From assembly GCF_004570875.1 (NCBI RefSeq), contig NZ_SPQK01000020.1, positions 1 through 64,000 of the forward strand: a DNA stretch of 64,000 nucleotides. Direction: 5' to 3'. Below, piece after piece: positions 51,765 through 60,125 of the stretch (position 1 is the first letter of the stretch; each line of letters begins with the position of its first letter). The notes below the pieces were generated by a model that was not told where the DNA came from, did not search any database, and worked only from the letters and a program-made list of their open reading frames with translations. The position numbers and the translations under genes are program-made. The stretch comes from Blastococcus sp. CT_GayMR16. Its GTDB lineage: Bacteria; Actinomycetota; Actinomycetes; Mycobacteriales; Geodermatophilaceae.

Positions 51765-53087
51765 TCAGGTCCCCGCATCCACGACTTCGTCGCGGGTGAA
51801 GCCGAGCACCTGCAGCACCGCATCGAGGTAGGGCTGGTTGAGCGCCGTGTGCGCCTGCTCGCGCACGAAGGGCTTGGCGTTGAACGCGATGCCCAGGCCC
51901 GCGGTGTTCAGCATGTCCAGGTCGTTCGCGCCGTCGCCCACCGCGACGGTCTGCTCCAGCGGGATCCCGTACTGCTCGGCGAACCGGGCCAGGGCGCGGG
52001 CCTTGCCCGGGCGGTCGACGATCTCGCCGACCAGGCCGCCGGTGAGCTTGCCGTCGACGACCTCGAGGGTGTTGGCAGCGGCGAAGTCCAGGCCGAGCGC
52101 CTCGGCCAGCGGATCGGTGATCTGGGTGAACCCGCCGCTGACGATGCCGCAGCGGAACCCCAGCCGCTGCAGGGTGCGGATGAGGGTGCGTGCCCCGGGC
52201 GTCAGGACCAGGGCCTCCCGGACCTCGTCCAGGACCTCCACCGGCAGCCCTTCGAGGACGGCGACGCGCGCCCGCAGCGACTCGGCGAAGTCCAGCTCGC
52301 CGTTCATCGCGGCAGCGGTGATCCGCGCGACCTCGGCGGCACGGCCGGCCCGGGCGGCGAGCTCGTCGATGACCTCCCCGCGCACGAGGGTGGAGTCGAC
52401 GTCCAGCACGATCAGCCGCTTGCTCCGGCGGGCCAGCCCGACCTGCTCGACGGCGATGTCGGCACCGGTGGCCGCGGCGACCGACGCCAGCGCCGTCCGC
52501 AGGGCCGTGGCCTCGGCACCGGAGACGGTGAGCTCGAAGCTCGTCACCGGGTAGTCCGACAGCCGCCGGATGGCGTCGATGTTGCCGCCGATCCCGGCGA
52601 TCGCGTGGGCGGCGCCGGCGACGGCGTCCGGCGGCACGGGGCGGCCGAGCACGATCACGTGGTGCGGCCGGCCCGCGGGTGCGGCCACGGGCTCCGGGAT
52701 CGACGCCGACTCGACCTCGACGGTCATGCCGGTCGCCGCGGCGACCTCTGTCGCCAGGCGCCCCAGGTGGGCCAGGAGCGAGCCCTCGTCGGCCGGGGCG
52801 ACGTCGTCCACCGCGAGGGAGCCGACGACCACCCCGAGGACGAGGTGGCCGTGCACGACGACCTGCTCGACGTCCAGGACCTCCACGACCGGGGCGCCGT
52901 CGGCGAGGGCCGAGAACAGCCGCGCCGTCACCCCGGGCCGGTCGATGCCCGAGACGGTCAGCACCGCGCGCGCCGCCGCCGTCGACGGGGCGGGCGGGAG
53001 GCGAGGCGTGGGGTCCAGCGGTGAAAGGACCCCCTTCCCCCCACCCCTCGCACGCTCGGGGTGGGTCCCTGAAGGGGGCCGTTCCAT
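51765..53087 (-). CDS. serB: phosphoserine phosphatase SerB with repeat-derived N-terminus
   Basis: 440 residues. Last step of serine synthesis. Two ACT-like domains (about 40-110 and 125-205), with VLTVSGIDRPGVTARLFSAL in the first, precede a HAD phosphatase with the nucleophile LIVLDVDSTLVRGEVI, GIVSGGFTQI and VAVGDGANDLDML. The first 22 residues (MERPPSGTHPERARGGG onward) are encoded by repeat copy E. ATG 53087 has an AGG 5 bases upstream; no in-frame start after the repeat fits the usual length. It follows ctaD, as Rv3042c follows Rv3043c. Confidence 0.95.
   Translation of the reverse strand: MERPPSGTHPERARGGGKGVLSPLDPTPRLPPAPSTAAARAVLTVSGIDRPGVTARLFSALADGAPVVEVLDVEQVVVHGHLVLGVVVGSLAVDDVAPADEGSLLAHLGRLATEVAAATGMTVEVESASIPEPVAAPAGRPHHVIVLGRPVPPDAVAGAAHAIAGIGGNIDAIRRLSDYPVTSFELTVSGAEATALRTALASVAAATGADIAVEQVGLARRSKRLIVLDVDSTLVRGEVIDELAARAGRAAEVARITAAAMNGELDFAESLRARVAVLEGLPVEVLDEVREALVLTPGARTLIRTLQRLGFRCGIVSGGFTQITDPLAEALGLDFAAANTLEVVDGKLTGGLVGEIVDRPGKARALARFAEQYGIPLEQTVAVGDGANDLDMLNTAGLGIAFNAKPFVREQAHTALNQPYLDAVLQVLGFTRDEVVDAGT
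53022..53082 (+). repeat. dispersed hairpin repeat, copy E (inside serB)
   Basis: Plus strand: GAAAGGACCCCCTTCCCC, CCACCCCTCGC, ACGCTCGGGGTGGG, TCCCTGAAGGGGGCCG. The arms CCCCCTTC and GAAGGGGG pair exactly, and CCACCCC/GGGGTGG pairs inside. It is in frame in the 5' end of serB (minus strand) and gives codons for Gly, Arg, Pro and Ser. Confidence 0.85.
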
Positions 53088-53113
53088 GTCGCCTCGGCCT
53101 CCGGTCAAGTGGC

Positions 53114-54865
53114 TCAGAGGGGGTCCGGGTCGTTCGGCCCCTGCCGCTTGCCGGTGCCCTCCAGCAGCTCGCTGGCGTACGGCGCGTGCCGCGATCCGGA
53201 GTGCGCCTCGGCCTGCAGGCGCTCGAGCATGTGCGGGTAGTGGGCCTCGAACGCGGGACGCTCGGACCGGATCCGCGGGATCTCCACGAAGTTGTGCCGC
53301 GGCGGCGGCGAGGACGTCGCCCACTCCAGCGAGTTCCCGTGACCCCATGGGTCGTCGCGCAGGGCCAGTTGCCCGTACTTCCACGACTTCACCACGTTGT
53401 AGAGGAACGGGATGGTCGAGGCGCCGAGGACGAACGCGAAGATCGTGGAGATCGTGTTCAGCGTGGTGAAGCCGTCGGTCGACAGGTAGTCGGCGTAGCG
53501 GCGCGGCATGCCCTCGTTGCCCAGCCAGTGCTGGATCAGGAACGTGCCGTGGAAGCCGATGAAGGTCAGCCAGAAGTGCAGCTTGCCGATCTTCTCGTCC
53601 ATCATCCGGCCGCACATCTTCGGGAACCAGAAGTAGATGCCCGCGTAGGCGGCGAACACGACGGTGCCGAAGACGACGTAGTGGAAGTGCGCCACGACGA
53701 AGTAGGTGTCGGAGACGTGCCAGTCCAGCGGGGGGCTGGCCAGCAGCACGCCGGTCAGGCCGCCGAAGAGGAACGTGACCATGAAGCCGATCGACCACAG
53801 CATCGGCGTCTCGAAGGTCAGCTGACCCCGCCACATGCTGCCGATCCAGTTGAAGAACTTGATGCCGGTGGGGACGGCGATCAGGTAGGTCAGGAACGCG
53901 AAGAACGGCAGCAGCACCGCGCCGGTGGCGTACATGTGGTGGGCCCAGACGGCCAGGGAGAGGGCGCCGATGGCCAGCGTGGCGAAGACCATGCCCTTGT
54001 AGCCGAACAGCGGCTTGCGGCTGAAGACCGGGATGATCTCGGTGATGATGCCGAAGAACGGCAGGGCGATGATGTAGACCTCGGGGTGCCCGAAGAACCA
54101 GAACAGGTGCTGCCACAGCATCGCGCCGCCGTTCTCGCGGCTGTAGATCAGTGCGCCGAGGTTCCGGTCGGCCAGCAGCGCGAGCAGTGCCGCAGTCAGG
54201 ATCGGGAAGGCCAGCAGGACCAGCACGCTGGTGACGAGCGTGTTCCAGGTGAAGATCGGCATGCGGAAGAGCGTCATGCCGGGCGCGCGCAGGCAGACGA
54301 TCGTGGCGATGAAGTTGACAGCACCGAGGATCGTGCCCAGGCCAGCCACGGCCAGCCCGGCGATCCAGAGGTTCGCGCCGGCACCCGGGGAATTGGTGAT
54401 GTCCGACAACGGCGTGTAGGCCGTCCAGCCGAAGTCCGCGGCACCGCCGGGGGTGAGGAAGCCCAGCATCGCCGTCGTCCCACCGAAGAGGAACAGCCAG
54501 TAGGAGAAGGCGTTCAGCCGCGGGAACGCGACGTCGGGGGCGCCGATCTGCAGCGGCATGATCAGGTTCGCGAAGGCGAAGAACAGCGGCGTCGCGAAGA
54601 ACAGCAGCATGACCGTGCCGTGCATCGTGAACAGCTGGTTGTACTGCTCCGGCGACAGGAACTGCATGCCCGGCCGTGCCAACTCGCCACGCATGAGCAT
54701 GGCCATCAGGCCGCCCACGATGAAGAACGCGAACGACGTGGTCAGGTACATCAGGCCGATGGTCTTGTGGTCGGTCGTCCGCAGCAGGTTGGCCAGCCGC
54801 GACCCCTTCTCCGCCACGTGGACCGGACTCGGCCGACTCACGATGGGCGCCGGTGCAATCGTCAC
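53114..54865 (-). CDS. ctaD: cytochrome c oxidase subunit I
   Basis: 583 residues, twelve transmembrane helices. Heme a, heme a3 and Cu-B ligands are visible: [12 protein letters not shown] (His), [11 protein letters not shown] (His and the crosslinked Tyr), [10 protein letters not shown] (His pair) and [10 protein letters not shown] (His pair near the end). It reduces O2 to water and pumps protons. GTG 54865 is the start. The serB gene lies 26 bases downstream on the same strand. Confidence 0.96.
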   Translation of the reverse strand: MTIAPAPIVSRPSPVHVAEKGSRLANLLRTTDHKTIGLMYLTTSFAFFIVGGLMAMLMRGELARPGMQFLSPEQYNQLFTMHGTVMLLFFATPLFFAFANLIMPLQIGAPDVAFPRLNAFSYWLFLFGGTTAMLGFLTPGGAADFGWTAYTPLSDITNSPGAGANLWIAGLAVAGLGTILGAVNFIATIVCLRAPGMTLFRMPIFTWNTLVTSVLVLLAFPILTAALLALLADRNLGALIYSRENGGAMLWQHLFWFFGHPEVYIIALPFFGIITEIIPVFSRKPLFGYKGMVFATLAIGALSLAVWAHHMYATGAVLLPFFAFLTYLIAVPTGIKFFNWIGSMWRGQLTFETPMLWSIGFMVTFLFGGLTGVLLASPPLDWHVSDTYFVVAHFHYVVFGTVVFAAYAGIYFWFPKMCGRMMDEKIGKLHFWLTFIGFHGTFLIQHWLGNEGMPRRYADYLSTDGFTTLNTISTIFAFVLGASTIPFLYNVVKSWKYGQLALRDDPWGHGNSLEWATSSPPPRHNFVEIPRIRSERPAFEAHYPHMLERLQAEAHSGSRHAPYASELLEGTGKRQGPNDPDPL

Positions 54866-54956
54866 GCTCCGGATCGTAGACGGTGCTTTCCCGGCACTCC
54901 GGCGGGACGGTAGAGGCGCGCCGATGACCGCCCCGGACCCGTCCGGCGACGCACCG

Positions 54957-55823
54957 TCAGGTGCTGCGCGTCGACACTGTCCGGTACGTGCTGATCCGCA
55001 CGGAGACGGTCACGTCGAGTGGTTCGGGGAGCGCGTCGAGCGACGTCCTGACGTCGTCCCGCGCCAGGTGCCGGGCGTGCGGGCCCATGCCCACCAGTGT
55101 CGCGACGGCGGCTCGGTCCAGCCGGAGGCGCTCGCGGTGGACCGCCGTCGTCACCGGTTCCAGGTGCGGCTCCAGGGTCGCCGCGAGCCGGGCCGCCTTG
55201 TGCGGGTCGACCCGCAGCAACCCGAGTGGTCCGACCAGCTCGCCCAGGTGGTCCTCGGCCGGGGTGACGACGACGAGGCGGCCGTCGTCCCCCAGCACCC
55301 GGGCGATCTCCGGCCCGTTGCGTGGCGCGAACACGACCAGCACCCGGTCGACCGCCAGGTCGGCGATCGGGAGCCGCGCCCACGTGTCGGCCACCACGGC
55401 GACCGCCCGTGGATGGGCGCGTGCAGCACGGCGGGCGGCGTACGGGGAGGAGTCGAGCACCACCCCCGCGGCGGCGGGCAGCAGGTCCAGGACGCCGGCG
55501 AGGTGGTGGCCGGTGCCGCCGCCGAGATCCAGCAGGCTCGTCGGCGCCGGGCCGTCCGCGACGGCGTCGGCCAGCGCGCCGGTGACACCGGCGTAGTGAC
55601 CCGCCGCCAGGAACCCGACGCGGTCGGCGACCATCTCGGCCGAGTCGCCCGAGGGGGGTCGGTGGCCGGGCGGCAGCAGGGTGACGTGGCCCTGGCGGGC
55701 ACGGTCGAACCGGTGGCCCGCGGAGCAGCGCAGGCCGGTCGCCTCCACCGACAGTTCTCCGCCGCAGACCGGGCAGGCCAGGATCTCGACCGCCCGGGGG
55801 TCCAGCGGCGGGGCGCTGCTCAC
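54957..55823 (-). CDS. RlmA-type rRNA (guanine) methyltransferase-like protein
   Basis: 288 residues from GTG 55823, overlapping the phosphoesterase stop (GTGA). The N-terminal Zn-knuckle [26 protein letters not shown] and [12 protein letters not shown] are hallmarks of RlmA(I)/RlmA(II)/TlrB. The SAM domain has [17 protein letters not shown] and [17 protein letters not shown]. It could methylate 23S rRNA and affect macrolide or tiamulin binding, as TlrB does for tylosin. Confidence 0.88.
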   Translation of the reverse strand: MSSAPPLDPRAVEILACPVCGGELSVEATGLRCSAGHRFDRARQGHVTLLPPGHRPPSGDSAEMVADRVGFLAAGHYAGVTGALADAVADGPAPTSLLDLGGGTGHHLAGVLDLLPAAAGVVLDSSPYAARRAARAHPRAVAVVADTWARLPIADLAVDRVLVVFAPRNGPEIARVLGDDGRLVVVTPAEDHLGELVGPLGLLRVDPHKAARLAATLEPHLEPVTTAVHRERLRLDRAAVATLVGMGPHARHLARDDVRTSLDALPEPLDVTVSVRISTYRTVSTRST

Positions 55824-56329
55824 GTCCGCGGCGGGACGGCGTGGAAGGTGACGTCCCGCAGCTCGCCGTCGGCCGCGACCGCGGTCACGTAGGTGCCGTG
55901 CGGCTGGCGGCGCCGGTCGGTGGGCGACCCCGGGTTGAGCAGCCGCAGACCGCCCGGGGCGGTCGTGTCCCAGGGGATGTGGCTGTGCCCGAAGACGAGG
56001 ACGTCGGTGTCGGGGAACCGGGCGGCGCAACGGGTCTCGCGCCCCGTCCTGTCACCCGTCTCGTGTATGACGGCGATGCGGACACCCTCGATCTCGGCCC
56101 GCGCCACCTCGGGCAACCGCTCGCGGAGCGGCCCGTGATCGTTGTTGCCGTAGACCCCGATCAACCGCCGGGAGCGTGCCTCGAACAGGTCCAGCAGCGC
56201 CGCGTCGACCCAGTCACCGGCGTGCACCACGACGTCCGCGACCTCGATCGCCGCCCAGAGGGAATGAGGTAGGTCACGTGCCCGCTGAGGAACGTGCGTG
56301 TCAGAGGTCAACACCAGCGAAACAGGCAC
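55820..56329 (-). CDS. metallophosphoesterase (YfcE-like)
   Basis: 169 residues. The metal-ligand series is VLTSDTHVP, HAGDWVD, VYGNNDHGPL, HETGDR and GHSHIPW. Phosphodiesterases of this size act on 3'-nucleotides or unknown diesters. GTG 56329 is the first candidate start; no ribosome-binding site is clear. It is co-transcribed with the methyltransferase. Confidence 0.88.
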   Translation of the reverse strand: MPVSLVLTSDTHVPQRARDLPHSLWAAIEVADVVVHAGDWVDAALLDLFEARSRRLIGVYGNNDHGPLRERLPEVARAEIEGVRIAVIHETGDRTGRETRCAARFPDTDVLVFGHSHIPWDTTAPGGLRLLNPGSPTDRRRQPHGTYVTAVAADGELRDVTFHAVPPRT

Positions 56330-56409
56330 GACGACATGGTCGCAGGCGGCTACGTTCTGCCCTCGGCCGATGACCTGCGTCCCATCCGCTCGAACACTGA
56401 GGACTGCCC

Positions 56410-57957
56410 GTGACCGACCCTGAGCTGTCCCGCGCCTCCCGGCGCGCAGAACTCCGCGACGACGAGCCCTACGAGAAGCGCTGGCTGGCCCTCGCGGTCA
56501 TCGCCGTGACCATCCTGCTGGTCATCCTCGACGCCACGATCGTCAACATCGCCCTGCCCGCGGTCTCGACCGACCTGGAGATTTCGGCGGCGAGCCAGCA
56601 GTGGATCGTCACCGCCTACACGCTCACGTTCGGCGGCTTCCTGCTGCTCGGCGGCCGCATCGCCGACTTCTGGGGCCGCAAGCGCACCTACTTGGTGGGG
56701 GCTGCCGGCTTCGCGGTCGCCTCGGCGCTCGGTGGCCTGGCGCAGAACGAGGCCATGCTGTTCGGCGCGCGGGCGCTGCAGGGCGCCTTCGGCGCACTCC
56801 TCGCTCCTGCCTCGCTGGCACTGATCACCGTGCTCTTCACCGACACGAAGGAGCGGGCCAAGGCGTTCGCCGTCTACGGCGCGATCGCGGGCGGTGGCTC
56901 GGCGATAGGCCTGCTGCTGGGCGGCGTGCTGACCGAGTACGCCGACTGGCGCTGGTGCTTCTGGGTGAACCTGCCCGTCGCGATCTTCGCGATCGTCGCG
57001 GCCATTCCGATCGTGCCGGAGAGCAAGGCACCCGGTGACACGAGCTACGACATCCCCGGTGCCGTTCTGATCACCCTGGGCCTGGCGTCGGTCGTCTACG
57101 GCTTCACGCGGGTCGCCATGGAGTCGCAGGAGAACGCCCAGCCCGGTGGGAGTGGTGCGAGCGGCTGGTCCGAACCGCTGGCGCTGCTGTTCATCGGCGC
57201 GGGGGTCCTGCTGGTCGCCGCCTTCGTCGTCCTCGAGCTGAAGACCCGAAATCCGCTGCTACCCATGCGGATCGTCCTGGACCGCAACCGCGGCGGGGCC
57301 TACCTGACCTCCACGTTGGTCGGGGCGGGCCTCATCGGCGCGTTCTTCTTCCTCAGCCTCTACTTCCAGCAGGTCCTGCAGTACACCCCGGTCGCGGCCG
57401 GCTTCGCCTCGCTGCCGACGACGCTGGGCGTGCTCCTGTCGGCCGGGGCGGCGAGTGCGCTGGTGCCGAAGGTCGGACCGAAGCCGCTGATGGTGCTCGG
57501 TGGGCTGCTCGCCGCCGCCGGCCTGTTCACGATGTCCTTCCTCAAGGTCGACAGCGGCTTCTGGGAGCTCGCCTTCCCGGGCCAGCTGCTGCTCGGGCTC
57601 GGCCTCGGGTTCACGTTCGTGCCGCTGTCCAACCTCGCGCTCATCGGCGCCGGTGTGCATGACGCCGGTGCGGCCAGCGCGATGCTGAACGCCACGCAGC
57701 AGGTCGGCGCCTCCATCGGCACCGCGCTGCTGGCGACGCTCTCGGTCGGTGCGATCACGAACTACTTCACCGACGTCGCCGCCTCCGGCGGTGACCCGTC
57801 CAGCCCCGCGGTCGGGCTCCAGGCCCAGGTCGAGGGCTACACGACGGCCTTCACCTGGGCCGCCGTCCTGCTCGTCATCGGGGCCCTGGTCTCCGCCTTC
57901 CTGATCAAGGCGACCAAGGAGGACCTGCCGGACGAGGCCGCGGTGCACGCGGCCTGA
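56410..57957 (+). CDS. MFS exporter, DHA2 (EmrB/QacA) family
   Basis: 515 residues, fourteen transmembrane helices. Begins RWLALAVIAVTILLVILDATIVNIALPAVSTDLE (motif D1), then GRIADFWGRKRTYLVGAAGFA (motif A) and FALLAPASLALITVLF-like and GGGSAIGLLLGGVLTEYADWRWCFWVNLP (motif C region). Proton-driven multidrug export is expected; the substrate is unknown. GTG 56410 is the start. Tandem palindromes follow its stop. Confidence 0.93.
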   Translation: MTDPELSRASRRAELRDDEPYEKRWLALAVIAVTILLVILDATIVNIALPAVSTDLEISAASQQWIVTAYTLTFGGFLLLGGRIADFWGRKRTYLVGAAGFAVASALGGLAQNEAMLFGARALQGAFGALLAPASLALITVLFTDTKERAKAFAVYGAIAGGGSAIGLLLGGVLTEYADWRWCFWVNLPVAIFAIVAAIPIVPESKAPGDTSYDIPGAVLITLGLASVVYGFTRVAMESQENAQPGGSGASGWSEPLALLFIGAGVLLVAAFVVLELKTRNPLLPMRIVLDRNRGGAYLTSTLVGAGLIGAFFFLSLYFQQVLQYTPVAAGFASLPTTLGVLLSAGAASALVPKVGPKPLMVLGGLLAAAGLFTMSFLKVDSGFWELAFPGQLLLGLGLGFTFVPLSNLALIGAGVHDAGAASAMLNATQQVGASIGTALLATLSVGAITNYFTDVAASGGDPSSPAVGLQAQVEGYTTAFTWAAVLLVIGALVSAFLIKATKEDLPDEAAVHAA

Positions 57958-57964
57958 CGCGTCG

Positions 57965-58046
57965 CCTGATGATCAGGTGACCTGATCATCAGGGGTCCTG
58001 GCTCACCGTCGACAGTGAGCCAGGACCCCTTCACGTGAGCCAGGAC
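57965..58046. terminator. tandem palindromes between convergent genes
   Basis: CCTGATGATCAGG (57965-57977) and CCTGATCATCAGG (57981-57993) are inverted repeats of each other separated by TGA. Next, GGTCCTGGCTCAC (57994-58006) pairs with GTGAGCCAGGACC (58015-58027), and GTGAGCCAGGAC is repeated at 58035-58046. Two strong hairpins suit a bidirectional terminator for the MFS and CtaG-like genes. Confidence 0.75.
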
Positions 58047-58062
58047 GAGCGCTCGGCCCGCG

Positions 58063-59019
58063 TCAGCCCTTGTCGGCCATGGCGCGGAGTCGGGCGTTGT
58101 AGGCGGCCAACTCGGCGTCGTGCGTCCGGTCGGCCGTCCGGTCGACGGCGCGGCCCCGACGCTCCTCGGAACCGGCCCAGGAGAAGAAGACGACGGCCAG
58201 CACCAGCACGGTCGGCAGCTCACCGAACGCCCACACGATGCCGCCGGCCTCGCCCTGGTCGCGGAGCGGGTCGATGCCCCAACCCGCGGGCGGCTGCGCG
58301 AACGTCTCCACCACGAGCGACCCGGCCATCATGATCGCGACGCCGAAGAAGGCGTGGAACGGCACCGGCAGGAACAGCTCCAGCAGCCGGCCCGGATGGC
58401 TCAGCGTCCGCGGCCACGGGTCCTGGGCCACGATCGGGCCGAAGAAGAGCAGCCCGGTGACGACGAAGTGGGCGAGCATCAGCTGGTGCCCGACCGCGTT
58501 GCGCATCAGCGCGTCGAACAGGGGCGTGAAGTAGACGCCGTAGAGGCTCGCGATGAACAGCGGCACCGTGAACAACGGGTGCGACACGAACCGCGCGAAC
58601 CGGCTGTGCAGGGCGTCGAGCAGGAGCGCCCGCGGGGTACCGGCGGCGCCGTGCCCACGCGGCAGGGTCCGTAGGGCGAGCGTGACCGGCGCGGCCACGA
58701 GCAGGAGCAGCGGCGTGATCAGCGACAGCACCATGTGCTGCGTCATGTGCACGCTGAACAGCACCATCGAGTAGCCGTTGAGCCAGGTTCCGGTGACGGC
58801 GAACAGGGACGCCGTGCCGCCGATCCACGCCAGCGTCCGCCACCACGGCCACGCGACGCCGGTGCCGCGCAGGCGCACCACGGCGGCGAGGTAGACGAGC
58901 AGGCCGACGACGCTGAGCACGGCCAGCACCGACTCCGGCTCCAGGTGCGGCAGGAACATCCGGCCCCACGTGGGCGGCTCGTCGGGCACCCACATGCCCG
59001 AGTGGTGCCCGTGCTCCAC
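58063..59019 (-). CDS. cytochrome c oxidase assembly factor CtaG-like membrane protein
   Basis: 318 residues, about seven transmembrane helices, caa3_CtaG (DUF1404-like) family. MVLFSVHMTQHMVLSLITPLLLLVAAPVTL and HFVVTGLLFFGPIVAQDPWP hold the His residues that may bind copper for Cu-B insertion. GTG 59019 follows AGGAGG by 6 bases. The gene lies 4 kb from ctaD and on the same strand. The acidic and basic C-terminus (SWAGSEERRGRAVDRTADRTHDAELAA) is cytoplasmic by prediction. Confidence 0.88.
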   Translation of the reverse strand: MEHGHHSGMWVPDEPPTWGRMFLPHLEPESVLAVLSVVGLLVYLAAVVRLRGTGVAWPWWRTLAWIGGTASLFAVTGTWLNGYSMVLFSVHMTQHMVLSLITPLLLLVAAPVTLALRTLPRGHGAAGTPRALLLDALHSRFARFVSHPLFTVPLFIASLYGVYFTPLFDALMRNAVGHQLMLAHFVVTGLLFFGPIVAQDPWPRTLSHPGRLLELFLPVPFHAFFGVAIMMAGSLVVETFAQPPAGWGIDPLRDQGEAGGIVWAFGELPTVLVLAVVFFSWAGSEERRGRAVDRTADRTHDAELAAYNARLRAMADKG

Positions 59020-59084
59020 CGACGCCTCCTCTGCCGCGCGCGCTCTGGTCGGCTCCACTGTCCCACCGCGGCCGGATCGGCGGA

Positions 59085-59104
59085 TGGCCCCCCTGCAGGG
59101 GCCG
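59085..59104 (-). repeat. possible remnant of the dispersed repeat
   Basis: A short palindrome (GGCCCCTGCAGGGG, minus strand) between the CDF stop and the CtaG-like start matches only the GGGCCCCTGCAGG section of copies C and D. The AAGGACC and CTCG elements are missing. It may be a degraded copy or a chance palindrome. Confidence 0.4.
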
Positions 59105-59107
59105 TGC

Positions 59108-60025
59108 TCAGTCGTGGACGGGCGCCTCGTGGCCGGCGTGCGCCGCGCCCTCCAGTTGGAAGGTGCAGTGCTCCAGGTCGAAGTGCTCGCCGAGACAACT
59201 GCACAACGCGTCGAGCACCCGTCCCCCGTGGCCGGCGGCCAGCGCCTCGTCGGTGACGACGACGTGCGCCGAGAGCACCGGCAGTCCGGAGGTGATGGTC
59301 CAGGCGTGCAGGTCGTGCACGTCGAGGACACCGTCGACACCCAGGATGTGCGCCCGCACGTCCTGGAGGTCCACGCCTCGGGGTGCGGCCTCCAGGAGGA
59401 CGTCGAAGGCCTCGCGCAGCAGGTGCCAGGCGCGCGGCACGACGAGGACGCCGATGACGGCGGAGGCGACGATGTCGGCCGGAGTCCAGCCGGTGGTCGC
59501 GATGACCACGGCCGCGACGATGACCGCCACGGACCCGAGAGCGTCGGCAGCGACCTCGAGGTAGGCCCCCCGGATGTTCAGGGAGGAATCGCGTCCGCCG
59601 TGGAGCACGAGCAGCGAACCGAGGTTGACCACGAGGCCGACCGACGCGATGACGAGCATCAGCCCGGAGCCGATCTCGGGCGGGTCACCGATCCGGCGGA
59701 TGGCCTCGACCAGCACGTACGCCGCGACGGCGAGCAGGAGCAGCCCGTTGGCCACGGCGGCGAGGATCTCCACGCGCTGCCAGCCGAAGGTGCGCCGTCC
59801 GCGTGCGGGGCGCTGGGCGAGGCTGACGGCGGCCAGCGCGAGCGCGAGGCCGGCGGCATCGGTGGCCATGTGCCCGGCGTCGGCGAGCAGGGCCAGCGAA
59901 CCGGAGAGCACGCCGCCGACGACCTCGGCAGCCAGGACCGCGAGCGTCAGGCCGAGGACGACGACCAGCCGGCGGCGGTGCGCGCCCCCGGCAGTGGCCG
60001 GGGCGTGGATGTGCCCCTGTCCCAT
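59108..60025 (-). CDS. cation diffusion facilitator (CDF) metal exporter
   Basis: 305 residues, six transmembrane helices. Metal-binding sites are visible in LADAGHMATDAAGLALALAA (H-x3-D) and YLEVAADALGSVAVIVAAVVI (D-x3-type). A His-rich loop appears at the N-terminus (GHIHAP). The C-terminal cytoplasmic domain (about 215-300) has VHDLHAWTITSGLPVLSAHVVV. Zn(II) or Co(II) export by proton antiport is likely (ZitB/CzcD group). Confidence 0.92.
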   Translation of the reverse strand: MGQGHIHAPATAGGAHRRRLVVVLGLTLAVLAAEVVGGVLSGSLALLADAGHMATDAAGLALALAAVSLAQRPARGRRTFGWQRVEILAAVANGLLLLAVAAYVLVEAIRRIGDPPEIGSGLMLVIASVGLVVNLGSLLVLHGGRDSSLNIRGAYLEVAADALGSVAVIVAAVVIATTGWTPADIVASAVIGVLVVPRAWHLLREAFDVLLEAAPRGVDLQDVRAHILGVDGVLDVHDLHAWTITSGLPVLSAHVVVTDEALAAGHGGRVLDALCSCLGEHFDLEHCTFQLEGAAHAGHEAPVHD

Positions 60026-60076
60026 CCCCCGCCTCCCTGTGTGCGCCGCGCTACGGCGAAAGTGTCCCCCACGAGC

Positions 60077-60110
60077 GACGCCCCCTGCCGGAAGTCCGGC
60101 AGGGGGCGTC
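60077..60110 (-). terminator. intrinsic terminator-like hairpin downstream of the M23 gene
   Basis: GACGCCCCCTGCCGG pairs perfectly with CCGGCAGGGGGCGTC across a 4-base loop: 15 base pairs, one of the strongest hairpins in the window. It lies 16 bases after the M23 peptidase stop and 52 bases before the CDF start. A T-tract is absent, which is usual in these genomes. Confidence 0.75.
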
Positions 60111-60125
60111 ATCACTACGGGCGAC

